Positions 1 through 8,396 of a DNA stretch of 64,000 nt are shown one piece after another. The stretch lies in the NCBI GenBank assembly GCA_046349595.1, contig JAXMCA010000001.1, positions 2,294,001-2,358,000 on the forward strand, in the 5' to 3' direction. The notes beneath the pieces were generated by a model. That model searched no databases and was not told the origin of the DNA. It saw nothing but the letters and a program-made list of their open reading frames with translations. The translations under genes and the position numbers were made by a program. Position 1 is the stretch's first letter, and each line of letters starts with the position of its first letter. Source of the stretch: JACRLW01 sp046349595. Its GTDB lineage: Bacteria; Planctomycetota; UBA1135; UBA2386.

Positions 1-98
1 GAGCGTTCCTCCCTCCTCCCGTCCACGGCCATTCTCGGCTCGGTCCAGACATCGGCCGTGGGACGCCACGGAAACCCCGATGGGAGCGGCCGAGTGCA
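1..98. other. Left edge, no gene seen
   Basis: No convincing reading frame or RNA element is visible between the window edge and the stop codon of the first minus-strand gene. Confidence 0.5.
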
Positions 99-1160
99 TC
101 AAGTCCGGTCGAGCAGTCCTGCGGCGCGCGCGAAGGTCTCCTCGAATCCGAGTGCCTGCTTGATGGCGCGGTCGCGGAGCAGGAGGTTCCGCTCCGCATT
201 GAGTGCCGCGACGTTGCGATCGCCGAGGTCGCGGACGAATGCGGCGGGCATCGCGGGGAAGGGGAAGTCGCTGCCGTGCACGAGGCGAGTGCAGGCCAGG
301 CCGTCCTCGAGCAGGCGCCGCACATCGCGATCGCGTCCCGCCGTGCACAGGACCGAGGTGTCGCCGAGGAGACGCGGATGACCTCGGATCATCGTCAGGA
401 ACGCCGGCAGGAAGTCGGGACTGTCGGTCGGACGACCGGTGCCGGCATGACATGCGACGACGCGGCATCCGATCGCGAGCGCCTGCTCCAGCCGCATCGG
501 GTCGGCCAATCCGATGTCGAGCACCGGGGCGCTGTGTTCGTGCCCGGTGTGCACGAGCACCAGGACGTCGCGATCCGCACAGCGGCGGAAGAACGGCGCA
601 TGGCGCAACGCCGCGACGTCCACACCCTGCGTCGGCGGATGGATCTTGATCATCCGCGCGCCGCGTTCGACGCAGCGATCGAGTTCGTCGATCGCATCGG
701 CGCGATCCGGGTTGATCGACGGACAAGGAAGCAGCACGTCAGGACGCTCTGCACAGGTCGCGAAGACGTGGTCGGCCGGCACCAGCCAATGGGTCCGCTC
801 CGCATCGAGGCGGCCCGTGGAGTCATACACGCCGTCCTGTCCGAGCAGTGCAGCGAGGTCCAGTCCGCTGCCGTCCAGCGCGGCGAGCAGGCAGCGCACG
901 TAACCCCGATCGAAACCCTCACCGGCGCTCAGACCGAGCATCCGCACCAGCAGTGCGAAGGTCGCGCTGCGGCGGATCCGTGGCCCGAGCACGCATCCGG
1001 AGCCCTGGTCACCGGTGCCGAACAGGTGGATGTGCAGGTCGCCGATGCGCGGGTGTGCGGGCGGGGCCGTCCCCACGCACGCGGTCAGCAGCGATGCCCC
1101 CATCCAGGTCGCGAGTTCCCGCCGCGTGGGTGCCGGAGCGGTGCGGGACGAGGGAACCAT
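99..1160 (-). CDS. Amidohydrolase-family metal-dependent hydrolase, predicted Tat-exported lipoprotein
   Basis: A 353-residue protein of the amidohydrolase_2 (TIM-barrel, metal-dependent) type. The N-terminus has a twin-arginine stretch (TRRELA) followed by a hydrophobic segment ending in the lipobox-like LLTAC, so it is probably exported folded and lipidated. The mature part opens with GDLHIHLFG, matching the HxH metal site. Further candidate metal ligands follow in order: VLVHTGHEH, VVACHAGTG and the aspartate in LVHGSDFPFP. Family members hydrolyse or decarboxylate varied small molecules, and the substrate cannot be told from sequence. It is divergent from tnaA, 82 bases apart. The ATG at 1160 gives the complete signal sequence, which supports this start. 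Confidence 0.8.
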   Translation of the reverse strand: MVPSSRTAPAPTRRELATWMGASLLTACVGTAPPAHPRIGDLHIHLFGTGDQGSGCVLGPRIRRSATFALLVRMLGLSAGEGFDRGYVRCLLAALDGSGLDLAALLGQDGVYDSTGRLDAERTHWLVPADHVFATCAERPDVLLPCPSINPDRADAIDELDRCVERGARMIKIHPPTQGVDVAALRHAPFFRRCADRDVLVLVHTGHEHSAPVLDIGLADPMRLEQALAIGCRVVACHAGTGRPTDSPDFLPAFLTMIRGHPRLLGDTSVLCTAGRDRDVRRLLEDGLACTRLVHGSDFPFPAMPAAFVRDLGDRNVAALNAERNLLLRDRAIKQALGFEETFARAAGLLDRT

Positions 1161-1242
1161 CGATCCAGCCTATCCGCGACCGGCTCCCGTCCGCGCGGGT
1201 GGTGAAAGTCCGCAGCGGATCCGCGGTTCGCCGGGCCGGAGC

Positions 1243-2601
1243 ATGAAGACCGTCATCGAGCCGTTCCGCATCAAGGTGGTCGAACCCCTCACCATGACCA
1301 CGGCGGCGGAGCGCGAGGCCGCCGTGAAGGAGGCGGGACTCAACCTGTTCCTGCTGCCGTCGCAGAAGGTGCTGATCGATCTGCTCACCGACAGCGGCAC
1401 CGGCGCGATGAGCAGCGAGCAGTGGACCGGCGTGATGCGCGGCGACGAGTCCTATGCGGGCTCACCGAGCTGGTTCCGCTTCCGCGACCGCATGCGCGAG
1501 GTCACCGGCATCGACGGCATCCTGCCCACCCACCAGGGACGCGCCAGCGAGCGCATCCTCTTCGAGGTGCTCGGCGGCAAGGGCAAGGTGGTGCCCAACA
1601 ATGCGCATTTCGACACCACGCGCGCCAACATCGAGCACACCGGCGCGCGCGCCGTCGACCTGCCGATCCGCGAGGCGAAGGATCCGCGCGACCGCCATCC
1701 CTTCAAGGGCGACATGGACGTCGCCGCGCTGCGCCGCCTGATCGAGGAGGTCGGCGCCGAGCACATCCCGGTGGTGATGTGCACCGTCACCAACAACTCC
1801 GGCGGCGGGCAACCGGTGAGCCTCGCCAACCTGCGCGCGATCCGCGCGGTCTGCGACCGCTATCGCATCCCCTTCTTCCTCGACGCCTGCCGCTTCGCCG
1901 AGAACGCCTGGTTCATCAAGCTGCGCGAACCCGGACAACAGGACCGCCCGGTGCGCGACATCGCGCGCGAGATGTTCGACCTCGCCGACGGCGCGACCAT
2001 CAGCGCCAAGAAAGACGGCCTCGTCAACATCGGCGGCGTGCTGCTGCTGCGCGATCCGGAGCTTCTGCACCGCGCCAGCGACCTGCTGATCCTCACCGAG
2101 GGCTACGTCACCTACGGCGGGCTCGCCGGCCGCGACCTCGAGGCCATGGCGCAGGGTTTCGAGGAGGTGCTGCACGAGGACTACCTCGCCTACCGCATCC
2201 GCTCGACGGAGTACCTCGGCGAGCGCCTCTGCGCCGCCGGCATCCCGATCCTCGAACCGCCCGGCGGACACGCGGTCTATCTCGATGCCAAGGCCTTCTG
2301 CCCGCACATCCCGCAGGCGCAGTTCCCAGGACAAGCGCTGGCCGTCGCGCTCTACCGCCACGCCGGCATCCGCTCCTGCGAGATCGGCTCGGTGATGTTC
2401 GGCGGGGACGGTCGTCCCGCACCGGCCCTCGAACTCGTGCGTCTCGCGATCCCGCGACGCGTCTACACCCAGTCGCACATCGACTACGTGATCGAAGCCG
2501 TCGGCGAGGTGCACGCGCTGCGCGAGCGTCTGCGCGGCCTCCGCATCGTCGAGGCGCCGCAGGTGCTGCGCCACTTCACCGCCCGCTTCGCCGAGCTGTG
2601 A
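1243..2601 (+). CDS. tnaA: Tryptophanase (tryptophan indole-lyase)
   Basis: A PLP-dependent beta-eliminating lyase of 452 residues (E. coli TnaA has 471) that splits L-tryptophan into indole, pyruvate and ammonia in the cytoplasm. The SAKKD motif carries the PLP lysine, here Lys257. TYGGLAGRDLEAMA, GGHAVYLDA and the C-terminal VLRHFTARF also match the TnaA/tyrosine phenol-lyase family. Two specificity positions favour tryptophanase: Asp in NAHFDTTR (Thr in tyrosine phenol-lyase) and Ile in SCEIGS (Arg in tyrosine phenol-lyase). The frame is open further upstream, but the ATG at 1243 gives the normal N-terminus. No tnaC-like leader peptide or tnaB permease is adjacent. The next gene on the strand follows after 33 bases and may be co-transcribed. 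Confidence 0.93.
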   Translation: MKTVIEPFRIKVVEPLTMTTAAEREAAVKEAGLNLFLLPSQKVLIDLLTDSGTGAMSSEQWTGVMRGDESYAGSPSWFRFRDRMREVTGIDGILPTHQGRASERILFEVLGGKGKVVPNNAHFDTTRANIEHTGARAVDLPIREAKDPRDRHPFKGDMDVAALRRLIEEVGAEHIPVVMCTVTNNSGGGQPVSLANLRAIRAVCDRYRIPFFLDACRFAENAWFIKLREPGQQDRPVRDIAREMFDLADGATISAKKDGLVNIGGVLLLRDPELLHRASDLLILTEGYVTYGGLAGRDLEAMAQGFEEVLHEDYLAYRIRSTEYLGERLCAAGIPILEPPGGHAVYLDAKAFCPHIPQAQFPGQALAVALYRHAGIRSCEIGSVMFGGDGRPAPALELVRLAIPRRVYTQSHIDYVIEAVGEVHALRERLRGLRIVEAPQVLRHFTARFAEL

Positions 2602-2634
2602 GTCCGCCGCGCGTTGCCGACTAGACTGCGGCGC

Positions 2635-3183
2635 ATGGCCTACATCCGCACCGTCGGCGACGACGAGGCAACCGGCGCGATCGCGAAGCACTTCGATGCG
2701 GCGCGCCGACGCGCGGGGCGCGTGTTCGGCATCGTGCGGCTGATGTCGCTCGACGCCTCGATCCTCGACGCCTCGATGCGGCTGTGCGCCGCGACCACCA
2801 CCACGCCGCACTCGCCGCTGCCGCGCTGGTTCCGCGAACTCGTGGCGGTCGAGGTCTCGGCCGCCAACCACTGCTCGTATTGACTGCAGTCGCACACCTG
2901 GGACCTCCGTGACGAGGCCCCCCGCGATCTCCGCGACACCCTGCTCGGCCCGCGGCCACAGGACGCACTCGATGCGACCCTGAAGGCACTGCTCGACTAC
3001 GTGCTGAAGCTCACCACCGCACCGCATCGATGCACGCGCGGCGACGTCGACGCCCTGCGCGCCGCGGGCGCGAGCGACGAGCAGATCCACGCGACGGTCC
3101 AGGTCGCCGCCTACTTCAACTACATCAACCGCATCGCCGATGCGCTCGGCGTGGACTTCGAGCCGGAGATGACTCCGCCCTGA
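2635..3183 (+). CDS. AhpD/carboxymuconolactone-decarboxylase-like peroxidase, probable selenoprotein (CxxU)
   Basis: A 182-residue protein if the TGA at 2881-2883 is read as selenocysteine (residue 83). Before it the frame gives ELVAVEVSAANHCSY. After it, the same frame continues as LQSHTWDLRDEAP and ends in VAAYFNYINRIADALGVDF, the usual tail of AhpD/CMD peroxidase-related proteins. In that family the motif is CxxC followed by two residues and His, so the TGA sits exactly on the second, redox-active cysteine. A hairpin with a GU-containing loop lies 26 bases downstream (see 2900-2921). Read conventionally the gene would be truncated at residue 82. Conservation on both sides of the TGA argues against a pseudogene. 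It probably reduces peroxides using a Cys-Sec pair. The selenocysteine insertion genes selA, selB and selC are not in the window. The ATG at 2635 is chosen over an upstream TTG. Confidence 0.85.
2900..2921 (+). promoter_or_regulatory. SECIS-like hairpin for selenocysteine insertion
   Basis: GGGACCTC (2900-2907) pairs with GAGGCCCC (2914-2921), giving seven Watson-Crick pairs around one A-C mismatch. The loop is CGTGAC, with GT at 2909-2910. Bacterial SECIS elements lie in the coding region just after the UGA and carry a GU in the apical loop, about 16-37 bases downstream. Here the loop G is 26 bases after the TGA. Position, stem and loop all fit, though the fold has not been computed. Confidence 0.7.
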
Positions 3184-3195
3184 GCTCGGCGCTCA
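3181..3195. terminator. Short hairpin between convergent stop codons
   Basis: TGAGC (3181-3185) and GCTCA (3191-3195) pair around a 5-base loop. The left arm contains the stop of the selenoprotein gene and the right arm the stop of the GH172 gene. Five base pairs alone is weak and there is no T-tract, so the terminator role is inferred from the same layout at other convergent junctions. Confidence 0.3.
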
Positions 3196-5217
3196 CTTCA
3201 CCGGCACGAGGCGCACCCAGTCGATGCCGACCATGTGGCTCGGGATCGCCTTGTCGTTGTGCCCGGTGATCACGAAACCGAGGCGGTGATCGCCTTCGCT
3301 CAGATCGGCGGTGCCGAGGTCGAGCACGGCGGTGGCCTCGACGTTCGGCGTGTAGAAGTCGATCTCGCCGCCGAGTTTCTCGCCGTCGAGTTCGAGCTGC
3401 ACCTTGCCGTAGTCGCGTGCCGTGGTGAGCACGGCCTCGATGCGGTAGCGCGCGCTGGTCTGCACCGGGAGTCCGAGCACCAGGCGATCGCCGGGCTTGC
3501 CGTCGACCCACCACAGCTGCGCGTCCTTGCTCCAGCGCATCTCCGCGAAGCCGGACAGGTCCTGCACCGAGGTGCTGCCGCCGGTGCGTTCGACGATCTT
3601 CATCTCCTCGCCCTCGAGCGCGTGATCGGCGACGAACATCGGCGGGGTCTGCAACGGCGTCGGCAGGCGCGCTTCCAGGGCCGGGAGCGTGGGCAGACCC
3701 GACGTGCTGCCGGCGCTGCCGTACCAGTAGGCGCAGGTCGCGTAGTCGATGTGCACGTCCTTCCAGTGCCAGATCTCGAGCGCGAACTTCATGTGGTCGT
3801 GGAAGGGGATCGCGTCGGTGATCTGGAGCCGGACGTTGCTGACGAAGCCGAAATTGGCCGGTCCGTCGGCGCGCGGCTGCGCATGGTAGGGATGGCTGAA
3901 CAGCTCGGGGCAGCACCACGCGTAGCCGAAGTAGTCCTCGGTGCCGGTGCCGAAGGTGCTCGGGAAGGACTCGCCGTCGACCCAGGCCTTCTCGTCGCCC
4001 TCGCCCCACCAGGCGCGCGTCGGGTTGCGCACCGCGAGCGTCACGCCGGCGAAGCGGCCGCTGCCCTTCGCGTCGAGCACGACGTGATCGACGAAGGGCC
4101 GCGTGCGGAAGTCCCTGAGCATCGTGAATCCGGCGCGGAAGCGCAGGGCATCGGCTGGAATCGGCCGCTCCGCGCTGTGCCACGACAGCTTCGGCGTGAC
4201 GCCGTCGACTCCGGAATCGACCTCGATCGTGCAGCTCTCGCGCACCGGGATCGGGAAGCGGCAGACGCAACGCGCGCCCGCCACTTCGAGCGCGATCGAG
4301 TGCCAGTCGCGCAGCTCCGCACCACAGCCGAAGAAGTCGCCGAGCGGGACATCCACCGTGCGCTCACCGTCGCAATCGATGCGCAGCAGGGCGCGACGAC
4401 CGAGTTCGTCGGGCGCCGCGCCGCCCTTCGGCCACGCGAAGTCGACCGCGAACTCGGTGATCAGGGCAGGACCGTGCAGGGTCTGACGCACGATCCGCAC
4501 CGCCTCGTCGTCCGCGCGGGACGCCACTTCCCCCGCGCTCCCACGCGCCACCGCTCCGGCGATCGTCAGCTCGCGGTTGATTCCGGCGATCACGTCGCCC
4601 TGCGAGACCAGCCATTCCGGGCGGAACGAATCGACCGTGATGCCCTCACCCGGGTTCCGCACGTTGACCTGGTAGTAGAAGCCGCCTTCGTCGCAGCTCA
4701 CGACCACCCGCTTGCCGAAGGGGATCGGCAGGAAGCAGTTGCCGCCGCGCGCGAGCGTGCTGCACAGGGGCGGCATCAGCGGAGCGACCTCGCCGCGCAG
4801 CAGCGCCGCGAAGTCGACGGTCCAGCGCGGCTGCGCTTCGCCGTCGAAGGTGAAGGACAGCTTGCCGTGCGGATTGGCCGACCAGATGCGCTGGATCACG
4901 CCGGGTCCCTCGGCATCGCACAGCACGTAGCTCTTGCCGCCCCCGGCGACGGCGTCGACCCGCACGAAGTGGCCGGCGTCGCCGTTGGCGAACCAGGCCT
5001 TCTCGTCGCCGGGACCCTTGTCGCTGGCGCGGTCGTAGCTGCTGGCCTGCCACTCGCGCTCCCCCGGCCGGACCGGCTGCCAGAGCGCGTCGAGGTCGAC
5101 GAGGCCCTGCAACAACTCTTGGAAATCCAGGTGCTTCGACTTCCCCTGGGCGGGCAGCGCGGGGACACAGCAGAGCACCGTCACGCAGACGGAGACGAAG
5201 CGACGCAGCGCGAACAT
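3193..5217 (-). CDS. GH172 family (DUF2961) exported glycoside hydrolase
   Basis: A 674-residue protein with a cleavable signal peptide (hydrophobic VCVTVLCCVPALPAQG). The body matches DUF2961, now glycoside hydrolase family 172, whose characterised members act on difructose dianhydrides and alpha-D-fructo- or arabinofuranosides. Recognisable stretches are SSYDRASDKGPGDEKAWFAN, DAEGPGVIQRIWSANPHG near the N-terminus, and GTGTEDYFGYAW in the middle. The last 120 or so residues form a separate beta domain. The frame is open far upstream of the ATG at 5217, but that part reads as antisense noise of the next gene, and only this start gives a signal peptide. It is divergent from the BNR-propeller pair, 126 bases away. 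The exact substrate is unknown. Confidence 0.85.
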   Translation of the reverse strand: MFALRRFVSVCVTVLCCVPALPAQGKSKHLDFQELLQGLVDLDALWQPVRPGEREWQASSYDRASDKGPGDEKAWFANGDAGHFVRVDAVAGGGKSYVLCDAEGPGVIQRIWSANPHGKLSFTFDGEAQPRWTVDFAALLRGEVAPLMPPLCSTLARGGNCFLPIPFGKRVVVSCDEGGFYYQVNVRNPGEGITVDSFRPEWLVSQGDVIAGINRELTIAGAVARGSAGEVASRADDEAVRIVRQTLHGPALITEFAVDFAWPKGGAAPDELGRRALLRIDCDGERTVDVPLGDFFGCGAELRDWHSIALEVAGARCVCRFPIPVRESCTIEVDSGVDGVTPKLSWHSAERPIPADALRFRAGFTMLRDFRTRPFVDHVVLDAKGSGRFAGVTLAVRNPTRAWWGEGDEKAWVDGESFPSTFGTGTEDYFGYAWCCPELFSHPYHAQPRADGPANFGFVSNVRLQITDAIPFHDHMKFALEIWHWKDVHIDYATCAYWYGSAGSTSGLPTLPALEARLPTPLQTPPMFVADHALEGEEMKIVERTGGSTSVQDLSGFAEMRWSKDAQLWWVDGKPGDRLVLGLPVQTSARYRIEAVLTTARDYGKVQLELDGEKLGGEIDFYTPNVEATAVLDLGTADLSEGDHRLGFVITGHNDKAIPSHMVGIDWVRLVPVK

Positions 5218-5343
5218 GGTGTCGAAGGCTAGGCGCCGGTGCACCCGGCGGCCATGGCCGCATCGACCGACACGCGGCGGAGCATCCGGCTCCGTATGCT
5301 GCGCGGCCCGTCCGTCCGGCCTCCGGATCCCGTCCCGACTGCC

Positions 5344-8300
5344 ATGCTCGAACCGATCGCCCCGCGCGTCCTCGCGCCCGCTCTCGCGGTTCTCGCCCTC
5401 CTCCCCGTCGCCCTGGCCCAGGAACAACCGGCTGCCACCGCACCCGCGGCGGCCGCCGAGCCCAAGGCACCGCCACCCGACGTCTTCCAAGGTGTCGCGA
5501 GTGCGCTGACCTGGCGCCTGCTCGGCCCTTCCAACATGGGCGGACGCATCACCGACCTCGAGTCGCCGCAAGGTCAGCCCGAGACCTGGTACGTCGGCAC
5601 CGCCGCCTCCGGACTGTGGCGCACGAGCAACGCCGGCAACACCTGGGAGCCGCTGTTCCAGAGCGAAGGCAGCGCATCGGTCGGCGACGTCGCCGTCGCG
5701 CCGAGCAACCCCGACGTGATCTGGGTCGGCACCGGCGAGGAGAACGCGCGCAACTCGGTGACCTTCGGCGACGGCGTCTACAAGTCGACCGACGGCGGCA
5801 AGACCTTCACCAACATGGGTCTGCGCGAGTCCTTCCAGATCGGGCACATCGCGATCGACCCGAAGGACGCCGACACGGTCTTCGTCGCCGCGCTCGGTCG
5901 TCTGTGGGGCGACAACCCCGACCGCGGTGTGTTCCGCACCAAGGACGGCGGCCAGACCTGGCAGAAGGTCCTCTACCTCGACGAGAAGACCGGCTGCATC
6001 GACGTGCGCGTCGACCCGCAGGAACCGAAGGTCGTGCATGCCTGCATGTACGAGCGCAAGCGCGACCAGTACGACAGCAACGATCCCGCGGTGCGCTTTG
6101 GTCCGAAGGCCGGCTACTTCCGCAGCGAGGACGGCGGCGACACCTGGACGCGGATCAAGGACGGACTGCCGAGCGTCGACTGGGGCCGCTCCGCGCTGAC
6201 CATCCACCAGAAGGACCCGAAGATCGTCTATCTGCAGGTCGAGTCGGTGCGCAGCGGCTGGGCCAACGGCCACGAGCGCATGCGCGGCGGCGAGCAGCAG
6301 ACCGGCAACGCCTTCATGGGCGTCCAGAGCGCCAACCTCGACGAGGGCGACGGCGCGAAGCTCACCGTGGTCACCAAGGACGGCCCCGCCGACAAGGCCG
6401 GCTTCAAGGCGGGCGACATCGTGCTCGCCATCGACGCCGCCGCGATCGAGGACTCGCAGTCCTTCTCGCGCACCATCCGCGAACACAAGGGCGGCGAGAA
6501 GAGCAAGCTCAAGGTGAAGCGCGGCAGCGATGAGCTCGAGATCGAGATCACCTGGGGCTCGCGCGACGCCGGCGCTGCCGGCGACGAGCAGGTCGATCCC
6601 TACCAGGGCCAGTACTCCGGGCGTCTCTACGGTCAGCGCGAGAACGTGCAGACGCGTCAGGGCAAGGACGGCTTCGAGACCGGCGGCATCTACCGCAGCG
6701 ACGACCGCGGCCTGACCTGGAAGCGCGTCAACTCGCTGACCGATCGGCCCTTCTACTTCAGCGTGATCGCGGTCGCGCCGCAGGATCCCGAGACGATCTG
6801 GTCGTGCGGCATCCCGGTCTTCAAGAGCACCGACGGCGGCAAGCGCTTCCGCCAGGTGCAGCGCCAGATCCACGTCGACTTCCACGCGCTGTGGATCGAT
6901 CCGCGCGACGTCGACCACGTGCTCGTCGCCGGCGACGGCGGACTGCACCAGACCCACGACGGCGGTCGGACCTGGGAGCAGATCGACAACCTGCCGATCG
7001 GCCAGTTCTACCACGTCGACACTGACACCTCGGATCCGTACCGCATCTACGGCGGGCTGCAGGACAACGGCACCTGGGGCGGACCGTCGCGCTCGCGCTG
7101 GAGCGAAGGCACCGGCATCGACGAATGGGTCACCATCGCCGGCGGTGACGGCTTCGGCGCCGCGGTCGACCAGACCGATCCGAACATCGTCATCTGCACC
7201 AGTCAGAACGGTGCATTGCTGCGCGTGAACATGGCGCGCGGATCCGCCGGAGGTGTCGACAAGCCCGGCGATGCCGGCGAATGGAACTGGGACACGCCCT
7301 TCTTCCTCTCCCCGCACAACCAGAAGATCCTCTATCTCGCCGGTCGCAAGGCGGTGCGTTCGCTGGATCAGGGCCGCAACAGCCAGACCATCTCGCCGGT
7401 GCTGCCGCTGACCGAGAAGGGCACCGCGACCGCGATCGCCGAGTCGCCACGTGTCGCCGGCCTGCTCTACGCCGGCACCGACGACGGCGCGCTGTGGCGC
7501 AGCAAGGACGGCGGCCAGAATTGGCAGGAGATCCACGACAAGGTCCTCGGCCTGCGCGGACCGCGCTTCGTCTCGTCGATCGCGCCGTCGCGCTACGCGG
7601 ATGGTCGCGTCTACGTGACCTTCGACGGCCACCGTCAGGACGACCAGTCGACCTACGTCTTCGTGTCCGAGGACATGGGTGACAGCTGGCGCTCGCTCGG
7701 CGACAACCTGCCGCACGATCAGCCCTGCTTCGTGGTGCTCGAGGACCAGCACGTCGAGAACCTGCTGTTCTGCGGCACCGAGGTCGCGTGCTATGCGTCG
7801 TCGGACCGCGGCGGCAAGTGGACGCGGCTCGGCTCCGGGCTCCCCACCGTGCAGGTGCGCGACCTGGTGATCCAGGATCGTGAGGCGGAACTGGTCGCGG
7901 CGACGCACGGACACGGCATGGCGGTGATCGACATCCGTCCGCTACGCGAGATCCAGGGCGAGGTCGCGACCACCGACGTCCACCTCTTCACCCCGAACCG
8001 CGTGACGCTGTGGAACATGCGCTCGCGCGCGACGCAGGGTGAACGCGAGTGGACCGCGGCCAATCCGAGCGGAGGGACGACGATCCACCTGTGGACCGCC
8101 GAAGCCCCCGCCAAGGATGCGCGGCTCAAGATCGTCGACATCCGCGGCGAGGTGGTCGCGAACCTGCCGATCGAGGCGACCGCGGGTCTGCACTCGATCC
8201 GCTGGGATCCGCGCGGTGGACGGCGCCGCGGCGGCAGTTCGACCGCCGCCGGCAGCTATGCCGCGCGCTACGAGGCCGGCGACTACGAATGGGTCGTCCC

Positions 8301-8376
8301 GATCGTGGTCCGCGACGACCCCGACGGCGGAGCCCATCCGCTCGCCAATCCCCTCCCCACCCGCACCGGCCAGTGA
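5344..8376 (+). CDS. Exported BNR/sortilin-type beta-propeller protein with an inserted PDZ domain
   Basis: A 1010-residue protein with a signal peptide (PALAVLALLPVALAQ). It carries about ten Asp-box (BNR) motifs, such as STDGGKTF, TKDGGQTW, SEDGGDTW and THDGGRTW, the hallmark of the VPS10/sortilin and glycosyl-hydrolase-BNR propellers. Around residues 322-404 a PDZ-like domain (GPADKAGFKAGDIVLAIDA) is inserted between blades. A short FlgD-like beta domain follows at the C-terminus (RLKIVDIRGEVVANL). The role is probably binding, or hydrolysis of glycans or peptides outside the cytoplasm, but no catalytic residues can be named. A paralogue follows 20 bases later on the same strand, so the two are very likely one operon. 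Confidence 0.85.
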   Translation: MLEPIAPRVLAPALAVLALLPVALAQEQPAATAPAAAAEPKAPPPDVFQGVASALTWRLLGPSNMGGRITDLESPQGQPETWYVGTAASGLWRTSNAGNTWEPLFQSEGSASVGDVAVAPSNPDVIWVGTGEENARNSVTFGDGVYKSTDGGKTFTNMGLRESFQIGHIAIDPKDADTVFVAALGRLWGDNPDRGVFRTKDGGQTWQKVLYLDEKTGCIDVRVDPQEPKVVHACMYERKRDQYDSNDPAVRFGPKAGYFRSEDGGDTWTRIKDGLPSVDWGRSALTIHQKDPKIVYLQVESVRSGWANGHERMRGGEQQTGNAFMGVQSANLDEGDGAKLTVVTKDGPADKAGFKAGDIVLAIDAAAIEDSQSFSRTIREHKGGEKSKLKVKRGSDELEIEITWGSRDAGAAGDEQVDPYQGQYSGRLYGQRENVQTRQGKDGFETGGIYRSDDRGLTWKRVNSLTDRPFYFSVIAVAPQDPETIWSCGIPVFKSTDGGKRFRQVQRQIHVDFHALWIDPRDVDHVLVAGDGGLHQTHDGGRTWEQIDNLPIGQFYHVDTDTSDPYRIYGGLQDNGTWGGPSRSRWSEGTGIDEWVTIAGGDGFGAAVDQTDPNIVICTSQNGALLRVNMARGSAGGVDKPGDAGEWNWDTPFFLSPHNQKILYLAGRKAVRSLDQGRNSQTISPVLPLTEKGTATAIAESPRVAGLLYAGTDDGALWRSKDGGQNWQEIHDKVLGLRGPRFVSSIAPSRYADGRVYVTFDGHRQDDQSTYVFVSEDMGDSWRSLGDNLPHDQPCFVVLEDQHVENLLFCGTEVACYASSDRGGKWTRLGSGLPTVQVRDLVIQDREAELVAATHGHGMAVIDIRPLREIQGEVATTDVHLFTPNRVTLWNMRSRATQGEREWTAANPSGGTTIHLWTAEAPAKDARLKIVDIRGEVVANLPIEATAGLHSIRWDPRGGRRRGGSSTAAGSYAARYEAGDYEWVVPIVVRDDPDGGAHPLANPLPTRTGQ

Positions 8377-8396
8377 TCGCGCAGGAGATCCAGAAG

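Noticed and set aside
2635..2883. Treating the AhpD-like gene as a pseudogene truncated by TGA
   Set aside because: Sequence conservation continues right after the TGA to a normal C-terminus, the TGA is at a functional Cys position, and a SECIS-like stem follows.
3193..7914. A 1573-codon open frame on the minus strand extending from the GH172 gene across the opposite-strand propeller gene
   Set aside because: Only the part up to 5217 has a signal peptide and family motifs. The rest is Leu/Val/Ala/Asp-rich antisense sequence, a usual side effect of high-GC codon bias.
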